Below are positions 44,145 to 54,968 of a DNA stretch of 64,000 nucleotides, piece by piece (positions within the stretch are counted from its first letter, which is position 1; every line of letters starts with the position of its first letter). Origin of the DNA: Planococcus sp. MB-3u-03 (GTDB taxonomy: Bacteria > Bacillota > Bacilli > Bacillales_A > Planococcaceae); assembly GCF_002833405.1 (NCBI RefSeq), contig NZ_CP025135.1:1283501-1347500 (forward strand), given 5' to 3'. The notes beneath the pieces are model-generated. The model was not told the DNA's origin. It worked only from the letters and a program-made list of their open reading frames with translations, and ran no database searches. The translations under genes were made by a program, and so were the position numbers.

Positions 44145-45083
44145 ATGAAAGCTATAGTCATTGACCAGTACGGAGGAAAAGAGCAATTGAAGGAACGTGA
44201 GATGGAAACGCCAGCTATTTCAGCGCATCAAGTGTTGGTGGAAGTTCATGCAACTTCAGTCAACCCGATTGATTGGAAGCTGAGAGAAGGCTATTTGAAA
44301 GAAATGCTGCCATGGGAATTCCCGATCATTCTCGGATGGGATGTCGCAGGCGTCGTCAAGGAAGTCGGCGATGAGGTCAGGCATTATCATCCAGGCGACC
44401 GGGTTTTTGCGCGTCCTGACACAACGCGGCAAGGAACCTATGCAGAATTTGTCCCGGTAGATGAAAATCTACTGGCGCGCATGCCTGAAAGCATGAGCTT
44501 CGAGGAAGGCGCAGCGATTCCGTTGACGGGGCTTACCGCATGGCAATGCCTGGTGGAGATCGGCCATATCAAGAAAGGCGATAGAGTGCTTATCCATGCA
44601 GGGGCTGGCGGCGTCGGAAGCATGGCGATCCAAATCGCCAATAGCATCGGCTGCTATGTAGCGACGACCGCGAGCGATAAAAATGATGAACTCGTCACTT
44701 CTCTCGGCGCGAACCGCGTCATCGATTACCGTGAAGAGGATTTCTCCGAAGTGCTGGAGGATTTTGATTTTGTATTGGATACGATGGGCGGCGAAACGCT
44801 CGAAAAAAGTTACGGCGTATTGAAGCGTGGCGGCAGGCTTGTCAGCATAGCCGGACAGCCTGATGAGGAAAAAGCGGAGAAGCTCGGCATCCACGTCAGC
44901 AGTTTCTGGCTCGAGCCGAATGGCCAGCAATTGAAGAAATTGGGCGATTTGTTCGTCAGCGGGGAAGTGAAGCCGGAAGTCGGCCATATCTATCCGTTGA
45001 CGGAAGAAGGCGTACGGGAAGCGCATGAATTAAGCGAATCCCATCACGCCAGAGGAAAAATCGTCATTAAAGTGAAGCAATAA
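44145..45083 (+). CDS. NADP-dependent zinc-free alcohol dehydrogenase/quinone reductase-like protein
   Basis: 312-residue medium-chain dehydrogenase/reductase of the quinone oxidoreductase branch: MKAIVIDQYGG start, GWDVAGVVKEVG, LTGLTAWQCL, and the nucleotide fold HAGAGGVGSMAIQIA. Zinc-binding cysteines are absent, so it is a zinc-independent reductase acting on quinones or enones with NADPH. The ATG at 44145 follows GGGAGGAG; the upstream ATG at 44100 is rejected for lack of a site. One-gene unit with a long terminator. Confidence 0.87.
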   Translation: MKAIVIDQYGGKEQLKEREMETPAISAHQVLVEVHATSVNPIDWKLREGYLKEMLPWEFPIILGWDVAGVVKEVGDEVRHYHPGDRVFARPDTTRQGTYAEFVPVDENLLARMPESMSFEEGAAIPLTGLTAWQCLVEIGHIKKGDRVLIHAGAGGVGSMAIQIANSIGCYVATTASDKNDELVTSLGANRVIDYREEDFSEVLEDFDFVLDTMGGETLEKSYGVLKRGGRLVSIAGQPDEEKAEKLGIHVSSFWLEPNGQQLKKLGDLFVSGEVKPEVGHIYPLTEEGVREAHELSESHHARGKIVIKVKQ

Positions 45084-45131
45084 CACATATAAAAGCACGC
45101 GGCTTGGATGCCGCGTGCTTTTATATGTGTT
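45082..45131. terminator. Bidirectional terminator with a 22-bp perfect stem
   Basis: 45082-45103 is the exact reverse complement of 45110-45131 (core AAAAGCACGCGGC / GCCGCGTGCTTTT), 6-nt loop. It also overlaps the stop of the converging Usp gene. Confidence 0.93.
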
Positions 45132-45630
45132 ATTCAGGTTTTCCGGAACGGTCTTCCGAATAATAATCGTCTGGTGCATCGCTTTGCGCTTCGTCTGTAC
45201 GGACGACGAGTACGTCGCATTTAGCAGAGCGGACGATGTGTTCTGAAACACTGCCGATGAGGAAACGTTCGACTGCATTCAAACCGGTCGCGCCGCAGAC
45301 GATCAAGTCGGCTTCGACTCTTTCGGCCAGTTCACGGGGAATCATTGTCTTAGGGGAACCGTAATCGACCACGATATTGACATTTTCAACACCGCCGGCT
45401 TCGGCTTCTTTTTTATAATCCCCGAGCAAGTCTTCAGCGAATTTCTGGGCACGGTCAGCAATCGAACGGTCGTATGCTTCGATTGCGGCGAACGAACGGG
45501 TATCGATCACGTTTACCAGATTCAGCGTCGCGTGGTTACGTGTTGCGATGCCGATGGACTTTTTGAAAGCCCATTCCGCTTCTTTCGACCCGTCGACGGC
45601 TACCATGATTTGATTATACTTTAATGTCAT
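45130..45630 (-). CDS. Universal stress protein (UspA family), second copy
   Basis: 166 residues with a Usp domain (QIMVAVDGSKEAEWAFKKS; GATGLNAVERFLIGSVSEHI, each alone) containing the ATP-binding G-2x-G-9x-G(S) pattern, plus a short acidic C-terminal tail after LVVRTDE. ATG 45630 has AAAGGAGGA upstream; the longer frame is rejected. It is clearly diverged from the Usp at 41.3 kb, so not a recent duplicate. Divergent from ald. Confidence 0.9.
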   Translation of the reverse strand: MTLKYNQIMVAVDGSKEAEWAFKKSIGIATRNHATLNLVNVIDTRSFAAIEAYDRSIADRAQKFAEDLLGDYKKEAEAGGVENVNIVVDYGSPKTMIPRELAERVEADLIVCGATGLNAVERFLIGSVSEHIVRSAKCDVLVVRTDEAQSDAPDDYYSEDRSGKPE

Positions 45631-45917
45631 CTGTACATTCCTCCTTTGTCTATACTGTAACTTTCGAGGGATAGGCAAATTGTTCCTTCTTTAAGAATGA
45701 AATTTATCGATTTATTTTTCATTCACTATTTCGAAATATCTTTCCTTCTTCTGCCAAACGGGATTATGCCGCGTTTTGACGCATTAAAAATTATCTTTTG
45801 AAAAGGCAAATTAATGGAGCAATATCAAACAGAATCTGTTAGAATGGATGTGGTTTCAAATACTGATAGTTTGGTTCATTTTATTATTTCAGACACAATA
45901 TAATGGAGGGTTTTGTA

Positions 45918-47032
45918 ATGCGTATCGGGGTACCTACAGAAGTTAAGAACAATGAAAACCGTGTGGCAATGACGCCGGCGGGAGTAGTGAACTTGGCACT
46001 TTTCGGCCATGAAGTTTTCATCCAATCCGGTGCAGGGCTCGGATCGGGCTTTACGGATGCCGATTATGAAGCAGCTGGCGCAGTAATCGTCGCCGATGCT
46101 GACCAGGCGTGGGCGCAGGATATGGTCATGAAAGTAAAAGAGCCGGTAGCTAGCGAGTACAAGCATTTCCGTGAAGGCCAAGTGCTCTTCACTTACTTGC
46201 ACCTGGCACCTGAAGTGGAATTGACGAATGCTTTACTCGCGTCGAAAGTGACGGGCGTAGCTTATGAAACGGTTCAACTTCCGAATAATTCCTTGCCGCT
46301 TCTTACGCCGATGAGCGAAGTGGCCGGCCGCATGTCGACACAGATCGGTGCTCAGTTCCTTGAGAAAATCCACGGTGGCGGGGGCATCCTTCTCGGCGGC
46401 ATCCCTGGCGTTTCGCGCGGAAAAGTGACGATCGTCGGCGGTGGTGTAGCTGGAACGAACGCTGCAAAAGTGGCGATCGGCATGGGCGCTGATGTAACGA
46501 TTCTTGACTTGAACCCAGAACGCTTGCGCCAATTGGACGATCTGTTCGGCAAAGATGTGCAAACATTGATTTCAAACCCGCTGAATATCGCCCAATCGGT
46601 TGAAAAATCGGATTTGGTCATCGGAGCTGTATTGATTCCGGGAGCGAAAGCACCGAAATTGATCACTGAAGACATGATCAAATCGATGAAGCCAGGTTCA
46701 GTCGTTGTCGATATCGCCATAGACCAAGGCGGCATCTTCGAAACGAGCGACCGCATCACCACTCACGATGCGCCGACTTATGTGAAGCATGATGTCGTTC
46801 ATTACGCTGTTGCAAACATGCCGGGTGCAGTTCCACGCACATCGACGATCGGCTTGACGAATGTAACGGTCCCTTACGCAGTGCAAATCGCCAACAAAGG
46901 GCTCAAGCAAGCAGTCCTCGATAACGAAGCATTGAAAAAGGCGTCAACACGATGGACGGCTATGTAACGTATAAAGCCGTGGCCGATGATCAAGGCCTTG
47001 AATACAAATCAGTCGACGAACTGCTTCAATAA
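45918..47032 (+). CDS. ald: Alanine dehydrogenase (frame break near the end)
   Basis: 371 residues after restoring one base. NAD-dependent alanine to pyruvate plus ammonia. [19 protein letters not shown] holds the substrate Arg and Lys; [18 protein letters not shown] is the NAD fold, and [13 protein letters not shown] contains the catalytic Asp. The frame ends early at 46967 because one A is missing in the run at 46935-46939; restored, it reads [19 protein letters not shown] to TAA at 47030-47032. SD TGGAGGG before the ATG. Converges on an M24 peptidase across a long terminator. Confidence 0.94.
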
Positions 47033-47037
47033 CAATG

Positions 47038-47092
47038 GAAAGAGCTGTCCCAGGAAAATCCATCATACGGATTTTCGGGACAGCTCTTTTCG
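47038..47092. terminator. Bidirectional terminator between ald and the M24 peptidase
   Basis: AAAGAGCTGTCCC (47039-47051) / GGGACAGCTCTTT (47077-47089), with an inner GAAAATCC / GGATTTTC helix. Confidence 0.88.
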
Positions 47093-47103
47093 GTTGATGA
47101 TCG

Positions 47104-48185
47104 TCAATTCTTTTCGGATATTTGGTCAGCACTTCGTAGCCATCTTCAGTGACGACCAGATCGTCTTCGATGCGCACGCCGACTTGATCCGTGACATAAA
47201 TGCCGGGTTCGATCGTAAATACCATGCCCGCCTCGAGCGGCATATCGTTGCCCCCGTGGATCGACGGAAATTCATGGACAGAAATCCCAAGGCCGTGGCC
47301 AAGGCGGTGCGTGAAATATTCCCCGTAGCCTGCGTCTTCGATGGTCTTGCGGGCAATTCCGTCAAGCTCAGCTGCTGTAACGCCAGGACGCACCGCATCA
47401 AGTGCCGCTTGTTCTGAGCGCTTGACGATATCATACACTTTTTTCGCTTGTTCGCTCGGTTCGCCAAAAGCCAGTGTACGGGTGATATCCGAGCAATAAC
47501 CCTCATAAATGACGCCGAGGTCCATTAGCACAAGATCGCCCCGTTCGATTTGGCGTTGCCCTGTTTTGCCATGTGGTGAAGCGGCTTTTGGCCCTGTCAA
47601 AACGGTGGTATCGAATGACATGTGGGTGATGCCGCGTTTTTTCAATGCCGTTTCGATTTCGGTCATCAATTCGATTTCGGTCATTCCCTCTTGCATCACG
47701 TCGGCTGCCACTTCGATGGCGTAATCCGCAAGTGAGGCAGCATGGCGCAGGATGTCGAGTTCTGCTTCATCTTTGATGACGCGCATGGCATTCATCTGGG
47801 CATCGATCGAATGGATTTCGGGCGACTGGAAATAATGGTTGATCGCGTCGTAGCGCTCGACGATCATATGCGCTTTCTCGATGGCGATGCGTTCCATCGG
47901 CTGGTTGCGTTTGGCTGCCGTTTCGTATAACACTTGCATCGCGTCTTGCGTATCGGCGTGTCCTGCAATTTCGCCCGTCCATCCGGCAGCTTTCGCATCC
48001 GGCGCTTCCATTGCCGGGCAGATGAGGAACGGTTCTGCCTCTGCGAACACCATAACGGCGAGCAGCCGCTCTTTCGGATCGCTATTAAAGCCGGTCAAAT
48101 AGAAGATATTGTGCGGGTCCGTGATGAGCGCCGCGTCTAGTTGCTGCTGTTTCAAAAATTTTTGCAAGTTAGTCAATTTGTTCAT
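47104..48185 (-). CDS. M24 family Xaa-Pro peptidase (frame break at the last codons)
   Basis: 360 residues after restoring one base. N-terminal creatinase-like domain and pita-bread catalytic domain. Metal ligands: Asp in [13 protein letters not shown] (two), His in [14 protein letters not shown], Glu in FTIEPGIYV and VRIEDDLVV. It removes an N-terminal residue before proline. The raw frame runs on through the terminator to 46944; one extra A in the run at 47111-47114 gives ...TKYPKKN and TGA at 47104-47106, ending just before the terminator. SD GGGGAGGAA before ATG 48185. Confidence 0.9.
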
Positions 48186-48275
48186 ATGTATTCCTCCCCT
48201 TCATGTGTAGCATATCAAAAATCAGGGTATAAAACAGCAGAAAGCAATGAGCCAAAACTCTATTGGAGGGATATC

Positions 48276-48956
48276 ATGAAAATCTCATATCACGGCCATT
48301 CGGTGGTAAAAATCCACACTGGAGGCAAAACGATCCTCATCGATCCGTTCATTACCGGAAACGAATTGACGGACCTGACGGCAAGCGAAGAAAAGCCGGA
48401 TGCGATCCTGTTGACGCATGCGCATAATGACCATGTCGGAGATACGGTGGACATCGCAAAATCAAGTGGTGCTGTCGTTGTGGCGCCTGTGGAGCTGGCA
48501 AACTACCTTAGCGGACAAGGCTTGGATGCGGTAGGCATGAACCTCGGCGGCGCCAAAGAGTTCGAATTCGGTAAAGTGAAATTCACGAAAGCGTTCCATA
48601 GCTCGTCCTATACGACAGAAGACGGTGAAGTCATTTACGGCGGCATGCCGGCTGGGATCCTCTTCGAAGCGGAAGGGAAGACGGTGTATCATGCGGGGGA
48701 TACAGAAGTGTTCGGGGATATGGAAATCATCGGCAAACGCCATTCGATCGACTTGGCGTTCGTACCGATCGGCGATTTCTTCACGATGGGCCCGGAAGAT
48801 GCGGCCTATGCAGTGGAGCTGATCAATCCGAAGACGGCGGTGCCGATCCATTACAACACCTTCCCGCCGATCAAGCAGGATCCGGAGCAATTCAAGCAGG
48901 CAGTCAAGCAGGCGGAAGTCAAGATCATGGAGCCTGGAGACAGCATCGACTTATAG
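48276..48956 (+). CDS. ytkL: UPF0173 metal-dependent hydrolase YtkL
   Basis: 226-residue MBL-fold protein of the UPF0173 family. [12 protein letters not shown] carries the first His, [10 protein letters not shown] the metal motif, GDTEVFGDM and [10 protein letters not shown] later ligands. The real substrate is unknown. The ATG at 48276 follows TTGGAGGG; the longer frame upstream overlaps the divergent M24 gene and is rejected. The terminator at 48985 closes it before ytoI. Confidence 0.92.
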   Translation: MKISYHGHSVVKIHTGGKTILIDPFITGNELTDLTASEEKPDAILLTHAHNDHVGDTVDIAKSSGAVVVAPVELANYLSGQGLDAVGMNLGGAKEFEFGKVKFTKAFHSSSYTTEDGEVIYGGMPAGILFEAEGKTVYHAGDTEVFGDMEIIGKRHSIDLAFVPIGDFFTMGPEDAAYAVELINPKTAVPIHYNTFPPIKQDPEQFKQAVKQAEVKIMEPGDSIDL

Positions 48957-48984
48957 AAGCCATTGACAGGTAACAAGCATATGA

Positions 48985-49027
48985 AAGCGGGCGAGGGGAA
49001 GAAGCCATTTCCCTTGCCCGTTTTTTA
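48985..49027 (+). terminator. Terminator after ytkL
   Basis: CGGGCGAGGGGAA (about 48988-49000) pairs imperfectly with TTTCCCTTGCCCG (about 49008-49020), then TTTTTT. Confidence 0.85.
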
Positions 49028-49137
49028 TTGCCTCGATTTTGAGGATTCCATTTTCAACGGCGCTTTCAGCGATTGTCGACTTCCATTCGGATTATGATAA
49101 ACTAAGTGATAAGGATAGCAGAAAGATTGGTGAAATA

Positions 49138-50445
49138 ATGGCAACGAAACACGAACAGATTTTGGACTATATCGAGACTTTGGCTGTGGGGGAGAAAATC
49201 TCCGTTCGCCGGATTGCCAAGGAGCTTCAAGTATCAGAAGGTACTGCCTACCGGGCCATTAAAGAAGCGGAAAACAAGCGACTGGTCTCGACGATCGAAC
49301 GGGTCGGCACCATCCGCATCGAGCGCAAGAAAAAGGAGAATATCGAACGGCTCACGTATGCGGAAATCGTTAAAGTCGTCGACGGCCAAGTGCTCGGCGG
49401 GCGTGCGGGGCTCCATAAATCATTGAACAAATTCGTTATCGGGGCGATGCAGCTTGAAGACATGATGCGCTATACGGAAGCGGGCAACCTGCTGATTGTC
49501 GGGAACCGCTACAAAGCCCATGAATATGCCTTGCAGGCAGGAGCGGCAGTTCTTGTGACAGGGGGCTTTGATGCCTCTGACCAAGTGAAAAAGCTGGCCG
49601 ATGAACTGGAATTGCCGGTCATCTCCACCAGCTACGACACCTTCACAGTGGCCACCATGATCAACCGTGCGATTTACGACCAATTGATCAAAAAAGAGAT
49701 TCTGCTCATTGAAGACATCTTGATCCCGCTGGAAAACACTCATTTCCTGCACGTCAAAGATCCAATCAGCCGCTATAATGAACTGAATAACGAAACGACG
49801 CATGGCGGATTTCCAGTCGTCGACAGCAGCGGCAGGCTGGTCGGAATCGTCACCTCACGGGATGTCATCGGCGCGTCAGATACGGAATTGATCGATAAAG
49901 TGATGACCAAAGACCCGATCACCGTGTCGCTGCAGACAAGCGTCGCGGCAGCAGGGCACCGGATGATCTGGGAAGGCATCGACTTGCTGCCGATCACTGA
50001 TAACCACCATAATTTGATGGGCATCATCAGCCGTCAGGACGTATTGAAAGCAATCCAAACAGCCCAGCGCCAGCCGCAGCAAGGCGAGACGATCGACGAC
50101 ATCATCAAAAGCCAATTGAACCAAGTGCAAGAAGACAAGCTCAGCCTGGAATTCCGCGTCACGCCCCAAATGACCAATGCATACGGCTCGCTGTCTTACG
50201 GAGCTTATACGATGGTGCTAACAGAAGCGGCGGCCACAGCACTCAAGACGAAAAACCGAAAAGACAGCGTGCTGGAAAACATCACCGTTTATTTCCTGAA
50301 ACCGGTGCAGCTGGATGCGGCATTGATCATCCGGCCGACAATCCTGGACATCAGCCGCAAATCAGCAAAAGTCGATGTCGAAGTGTTGTACGAACAGCAA
50401 GTGATCGGCAAAGCGATGCTGACCTTCCAATTGCTCGACCGCTAA
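49138..50445 (+). CDS. ytoI: YtoI: HTH, DRTGG, CBS-pair and hotdog protein
   Basis: 435 residues in four parts: a winged-helix-like N-terminus (QILDYIETLAVGEKISVRRI, then VSEGTAYRAIKEAE), a DRTGG domain (EIVKVVDGQVLGGRAGL), two CBS motifs (PISRYNELNNETTHGGFPVV; VMTKDPITVSLQTSVAAAG) and a C-terminal thioesterase-like hotdog (AYGSLSYGAYTMVLTEAAA). The set suggests a nucleotide- or acyl-sensing regulator, but its role is not established. The ATG at 49138 follows TTGGTGA. It is flanked by ytkL and ytpI as in Bacillus. Confidence 0.9.
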   Translation: MATKHEQILDYIETLAVGEKISVRRIAKELQVSEGTAYRAIKEAENKRLVSTIERVGTIRIERKKKENIERLTYAEIVKVVDGQVLGGRAGLHKSLNKFVIGAMQLEDMMRYTEAGNLLIVGNRYKAHEYALQAGAAVLVTGGFDASDQVKKLADELELPVISTSYDTFTVATMINRAIYDQLIKKEILLIEDILIPLENTHFLHVKDPISRYNELNNETTHGGFPVVDSSGRLVGIVTSRDVIGASDTELIDKVMTKDPITVSLQTSVAAAGHRMIWEGIDLLPITDNHHNLMGIISRQDVLKAIQTAQRQPQQGETIDDIIKSQLNQVQEDKLSLEFRVTPQMTNAYGSLSYGAYTMVLTEAAATALKTKNRKDSVLENITVYFLKPVQLDAALIIRPTILDISRKSAKVDVEVLYEQQVIGKAMLTFQLLDR

Positions 50446-50496
50446 TGAGCGCTAGCTTGACAGGATAGGAGCCTCTGGCGTGCAACAAGCGCCCAC

Positions 50497-50530
50497 AAAA
50501 AAACAACCTCTCCGCAAGGGAGGGGCTGTT
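50497..50530. terminator. Bidirectional terminator between ytoI and ytpI
   Basis: CCTCTCC GCAA GGGAGGG core with AAAACA / TGTTTT flanks, just outside the ytpI stop. Confidence 0.8.
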
Positions 50531-50830
50531 TTATGGGTTCAAGCGGGTTTCTTCGTCGAGAAACGCTTGGTAATGGCGGTTCGCCTTGAAATTATGGACG
50601 ATCAGCGCCAAGCCAAGAACGATAAAGATGCCGGCAATGATGTAAGTGACGACGGTTTGGAAAACGAACAGCTGGTTGATGCCGAAAAAGGTAATAAAAC
50701 TGCCGAGCGCAATCTGAGCGCGGCTTGCATACCAGTTTTTGCGCACCGGCAGCCGCGTGCGGATCTGTTTCGTTTTATAGTAAAGATAGAATACAGCAGA
50801 AATGATAATCAAAAATACGAATATGAGCAT
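50531..50830 (-). CDS. ytpI: YtpI-like membrane protein
   Basis: 99 residues, matching the YtpI family length (about 100). Three hydrophobic segments: LIFVFLIIISAVFYLYY, SRAQIALGSFITFFGINQL, and VVTYIIAGIFIVLGLALIV. Function unknown. ATG 50830 follows ACAGGAGG; the longer open frame runs antisense to nrnA and is rejected. Divergent from nrnA, converging on ytoI. Confidence 0.85.
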   Translation of the reverse strand: MLIFVFLIIISAVFYLYYKTKQIRTRLPVRKNWYASRAQIALGSFITFFGINQLFVFQTVVTYIIAGIFIVLGLALIVHNFKANRHYQAFLDEETRLNP

Positions 50831-50923
50831 GGGGAACCTCCTGTTATGCAAATCTATTTCCATTGTAATGGGGATGATCAGAAAATGCGAATGGATTTCC
50901 CTGTCCACTGGAGGATTGAAGCA

Positions 50924-51865
50924 ATGTATAGTCAAATCATCGACACAATTAAACAATTCGATACGATCATCATCCACCGCCATGTGCGTCCCGACCCGGA
51001 TGCATATGGATCCCAGATCGGCCTGAAATACATACTGAGCCACAACTACCCGAACAAGCGCGTGCTGGCCGCAGGAGAGCATGATTACACGATGGATTTC
51101 CTTGATTTTCCGGATATGGTCGAAGATGCAGATTTCGAAGGGGCATTGGTCATCGTTACGGACACCGCGAATAAGGACCGAATCGACGACCAGCGCTACC
51201 ATAGCGGGGCGAAATTGGTGAAAATCGACCATCATCCGAACGACGACAATTACGGCGATATTTGCCAAGTGGATACACAGGCGAGTTCCTCTTCCGAAAT
51301 GATCTATGAATTATTTACATATGGGCAAGCGGAAGAAAACTGGGCCATGCCCGATGCGGGTGCTAGGCTGCTCTATGCAGGAATCATCGGCGATACCGGG
51401 CGCTTCCTGTTTCCGAGCACGACTCAGAAAACCTTCGACGTGGCAGGCGAATTGATCAAATATGATTTTGACCGCAACGAGCTCCATAACGGTATGTACG
51501 AGATGGACCGCAAATTGCTTCATTTACAAGGCTATATGTACCAAAATTTCCAAATAGATGAAAATGGCGCGGCTTTTGTAAAAATTACACAGGACATTTT
51601 GGCGAAATTCGATGTGACTCCGACAGATACGTCTTTGCTGGTCGGTTCGCTCGGAAACGTCAAAGGCATCAAAGCCTGGGTCATTTTAATAGAAGAAGAC
51701 ACTGAAATACGTGTCCGGCTGCGTTCAAAAGGGCCAGTCATCAATACGCTCGCAAAAGAATTCGGCGGCGGCGGGCATCCGATGGCGTCCGGCGCAGTCG
51801 CCTATTCCTGGGACGAAGCTGACCGGGTCATCCAGCGCCTGGAGGAAATTTGCGCGAAGGCATAA
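50924..51865 (+). CDS. nrnA: Bifunctional oligoribonuclease / PAP phosphatase NrnA
   Basis: 313 residues, the same length as B. subtilis YtqI. DHH phosphoesterase: HRHVRPDPDAYGSQIGLK, TDTANKDRI, the DHH motif in KIDHHPND, IIGDTGRF, and the DHHA1 glycine motif FGGGGHPMASG. It degrades 2-5-mer RNAs (nanoRNA) and dephosphorylates pAp from sulfur metabolism. The ATG at 50924 has TGGAGG upstream. Next is dnaE, 17 bases on; the sporulation genes ytrI and ytrH usually found between them are absent. Confidence 0.94.
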   Translation: MYSQIIDTIKQFDTIIIHRHVRPDPDAYGSQIGLKYILSHNYPNKRVLAAGEHDYTMDFLDFPDMVEDADFEGALVIVTDTANKDRIDDQRYHSGAKLVKIDHHPNDDNYGDICQVDTQASSSSEMIYELFTYGQAEENWAMPDAGARLLYAGIIGDTGRFLFPSTTQKTFDVAGELIKYDFDRNELHNGMYEMDRKLLHLQGYMYQNFQIDENGAAFVKITQDILAKFDVTPTDTSLLVGSLGNVKGIKAWVILIEEDTEIRVRLRSKGPVINTLAKEFGGGGHPMASGAVAYSWDEADRVIQRLEEICAKA

Positions 51866-51882
51866 GGAAAGAAGGTGTTGAA

Positions 51883-54800
51883 ATGGTCTACCCGCATATC
51901 GTGACGGCGGCTGATCCGCTGCAAAGTACGATTCGCCTGGAAGAACTGTTTGCAGTTCTCACCGAACAAGGCGCGAGCGCGGCAGCCTTAGTCAATTCCA
52001 AATTATACGGCGTCCTGCCATTTTGGGACGCCTGCAAAAAGGCCGGCATCCACGGGGTGCTCGGTCTTTCCGTGCCCGTCGACTTTGACGGTGCCGCATT
52101 GCCTGTGGTGCTGTATGCACAGAACAATACCGGCTACCAGATGCTATTGAAGCTGACGAGTGCATTATCGACTCGCGATGTGGAAGCCATCCCACAAAAA
52201 TGGTTGGCAGCTTATCAGGAAGGCTTATTATGCGTGATTCCCGACAATGCGGTGTGGGTACTGACAGACCGCAGCGAAGCGCTCGGCAGCTTGTCGCGTT
52301 TATTCGGGGATCGTTTATATGCCAGTATCGAGCGGCCTGGGGGGAGTGTGCAGGAAACCGAAGAAGCATTTACCGAATTCTGCTCGTCATTCGGACTCCA
52401 ATTCATGGCGAGCCAGGAATGCCGTTATGTGAAACAAGAAGATGCCTTTGCGTATGAAGTGGCGAGGTCGATCGGAGAAGGGTTCAAGTTAAGCGACCCT
52501 GAACGCCCGAAGCCCGAACATTCAGCGGCATTCGTGCCGACGCAAGCACAATTATCAGAGTGGTTTTCAGACCACCCTGAATGGCTGGAACAAAGCAAGG
52601 CGCTGCTTATGAACTGTCATGTCACCATTCCGCTCAACCGCCAATTGCTGCCGAAATATCCTGTAAAGGAAGGCAACGACAAAAACGAGCTCATCCGTGC
52701 GGTTTGCCTGAAGGGGCTGGAAGAGCGTCTCGGGAAATTGGAACAAAGCTATTCGGACAGGCTCGATTACGAACTGGGCGTCATTTCGGCCATGGGCTAT
52801 ATCGATTATTTTCTCATCGTTTCCGATTTCATGGCCTATGCGAGAAAAAGGGGCATCCTGACCGGCCCGGGCCGCGGATCCTCTGCCGGTTCGCTCGTTG
52901 CCTTCGCGCTGCGCATTACGGATGTGGACCCGCTCGCCCACGGATTATTATTCGAGCGTTTCCTGAATCCGGAGCGTGTCACTTTGCCGGATATCGATAT
53001 TGACTTCGCGGATCACCGACGCCATGAAGTCGTCGAATACGTTGCGAAAAAATACGGTGCTATGCAGACGGCCCAAATCATCACATTCGGCACTTTATCC
53101 GCAAAAGCGGTCGCGAGAGACACGGCAAGGGTGTTCGGTTTTGAAGCTGAAGAACTCGAGAAGATTTCAAAACTCATCCCGAGCCGGCCGGGCATCACCT
53201 TGCGCAAAGCTCTCCGCGAATCGAAGGCGCTGGAGGGATGGATCATCGGCAATGAAGCGCGTGAACGATGGTTCAAGACGGCGCTGAAGCTGGAAGGCCT
53301 GCCCCGGAATTCTTCGATTCACGCAGCGGGCGTCATTTTGAGCCCGGGGCCTTTGGTGGATTATGTCCCGATTGAAAAAGGGAATGACGATGTTTTCATC
53401 ACTCAATGGCCGATGCAGGAACTTGAAGCGATCGGTTTATTGAAAATGGATTTTCTCGGATTGCGTAATTTAACGATTTTGGAAAACATGGCACATATGC
53501 TGAAGCGCGACTTGAATTTCTCGGTCGATTACCGAAGCCTGCCCCTCGATGACAAAGAAACATATGCCTTGCTGGCGAAAGGCGATACAGCGGGCATTTT
53601 CCAACTGGAGTCGCCGGGCATGCGGCGCGCTTTGATGCTCATCAAACCGAGCGCATTCGGCGATATTGTCGCGGTCAATGCCTTGTACCGCCCAGGCCCG
53701 ATGGATTTCATCCCGCTTTATGCGCGCCGCAAGCATGGCGAAGAGGCGGTTGCCTATATCCATCCGGTGCTGGAACCGATCTTGTCGGAAACATACGGCG
53801 TCATCGTCTATCAGGAGCAGATCATGAAAATCGCCGCTGAAATGGCGGGCTTCAGCTTAGGCGAGGCCGATCTATTGCGCCGTGCTGTCAGCAAAAAAAA
53901 TCGCCAAATCCTCGACGAAGAGCGCCAGCATTTCGTCGGCGGCGCTACCGCAAAAGGCTATACTGCAAATGAAGCGGGAGACGTCTATGACTTGATCGTG
54001 CGTTTTGCCGATTACGGTTTCCCGAAAAGCCACGCAGTCGCCTACAGTATGATTTCCTATCAGCTGGCTTATATGAAAGCCCGTTATCCTGTGCAGTTCT
54101 ATGCCGCGCTGTTATCGAACAGCCAAGGAAATAATGAGAAAACGGCACAGTTCATGCGTGAAATGAAAGAACGCGGAATTCAGCTCGCCGCGCCATGCAT
54201 CGCGAAGAGCCGCTACGGCTTTTCATCGGAAGAAAAACAGGTGCGCACGGGGCTAAGCGCTGTAAAAGGCGTTCCCGGCACAGCTGTCAAAGCCATTCTC
54301 GCAGCGAGAAAAGACGGGCCTTTTCAAAGCCTGTTCAATATCGCGGAACGGATATCGGCAGTTCATTTCACCCGCAAGGCTTTCGAGCCGCTCATCAAGG
54401 CCGGGGCACTGGACGATCTTGGGAAAGACCGGGCCGTCCTGCTCGCGTCGCTTGACAGCGCAATCAAGCATGCGGAACTGGTCAAGCCGAATGAAGACCC
54501 CGGTTTGTTCGATGACATGGGATCTAGCTTCATGAAACCGAAATACACCAAAGCCGAACCGATGCCGGACGGGCTCAAGCTCGACTTTGAAAAAGAAGCA
54601 CTCGGCTTTTATTTGAGCACACATCCCGTGGAACGGAAAAGAGCAGCGCAACAAAGCCTACATAGCGCTCAATGACCTGCCGAAGAAAAAGACCGCGAGC
54701 GAGTGGAAGTGCTCGGGCTGGTGGAAGATGTGCGGCGCATCCGCACGAAAAAGGCGATGCGATGGCTTTTGTCACCTTGCAGGATGAAACCGGTGGCATC

Positions 54801-54940
54801 GGTTACGCTGTTCCCGAAAGAGTATGCGCAATACAACGAAATGCTGGATAAAGATGCCTTGCTCGAAATCCAGGAACAGCTGAAATCCGCCAAGGCAAGA
54901 CGACCATCATCTGCAAAACCATTGTGAAAGAACAAAATGA
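51883..54940 (+). CDS. dnaE: DNA polymerase III alpha subunit DnaE (six frame breaks in the last 340 bases)
   Basis: Replicative polymerase of the DnaE type, about 1021 residues after repair. PHP domain from residue 1 (PHIVTAADPLQS), palm PDIDIDFADHRR with catalytic aspartates, TGPGRGSSAGSLV, and thumb/fingers VYQEQIMKIAAEMAGFS, FPKSHAVAYS. The first 2.7 kb is clean; from about 54644 the frame breaks six times (54644, 54680, 54752, 54815, 54872, 54936). Repaired, the OB-fold end reads EEKDRERVEVLGLVEDV, TLQDETGGIGVTLFPKEYA, QGTAEIRQGKTTIICK and stops near 54940. In Gram-positives DnaE extends primers and PolC does bulk synthesis. Co-transcribed with nrnA. Confidence 0.92.
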
Positions 54941-54968
54941 GCCACATTCATATAACAGAATCGACAAC

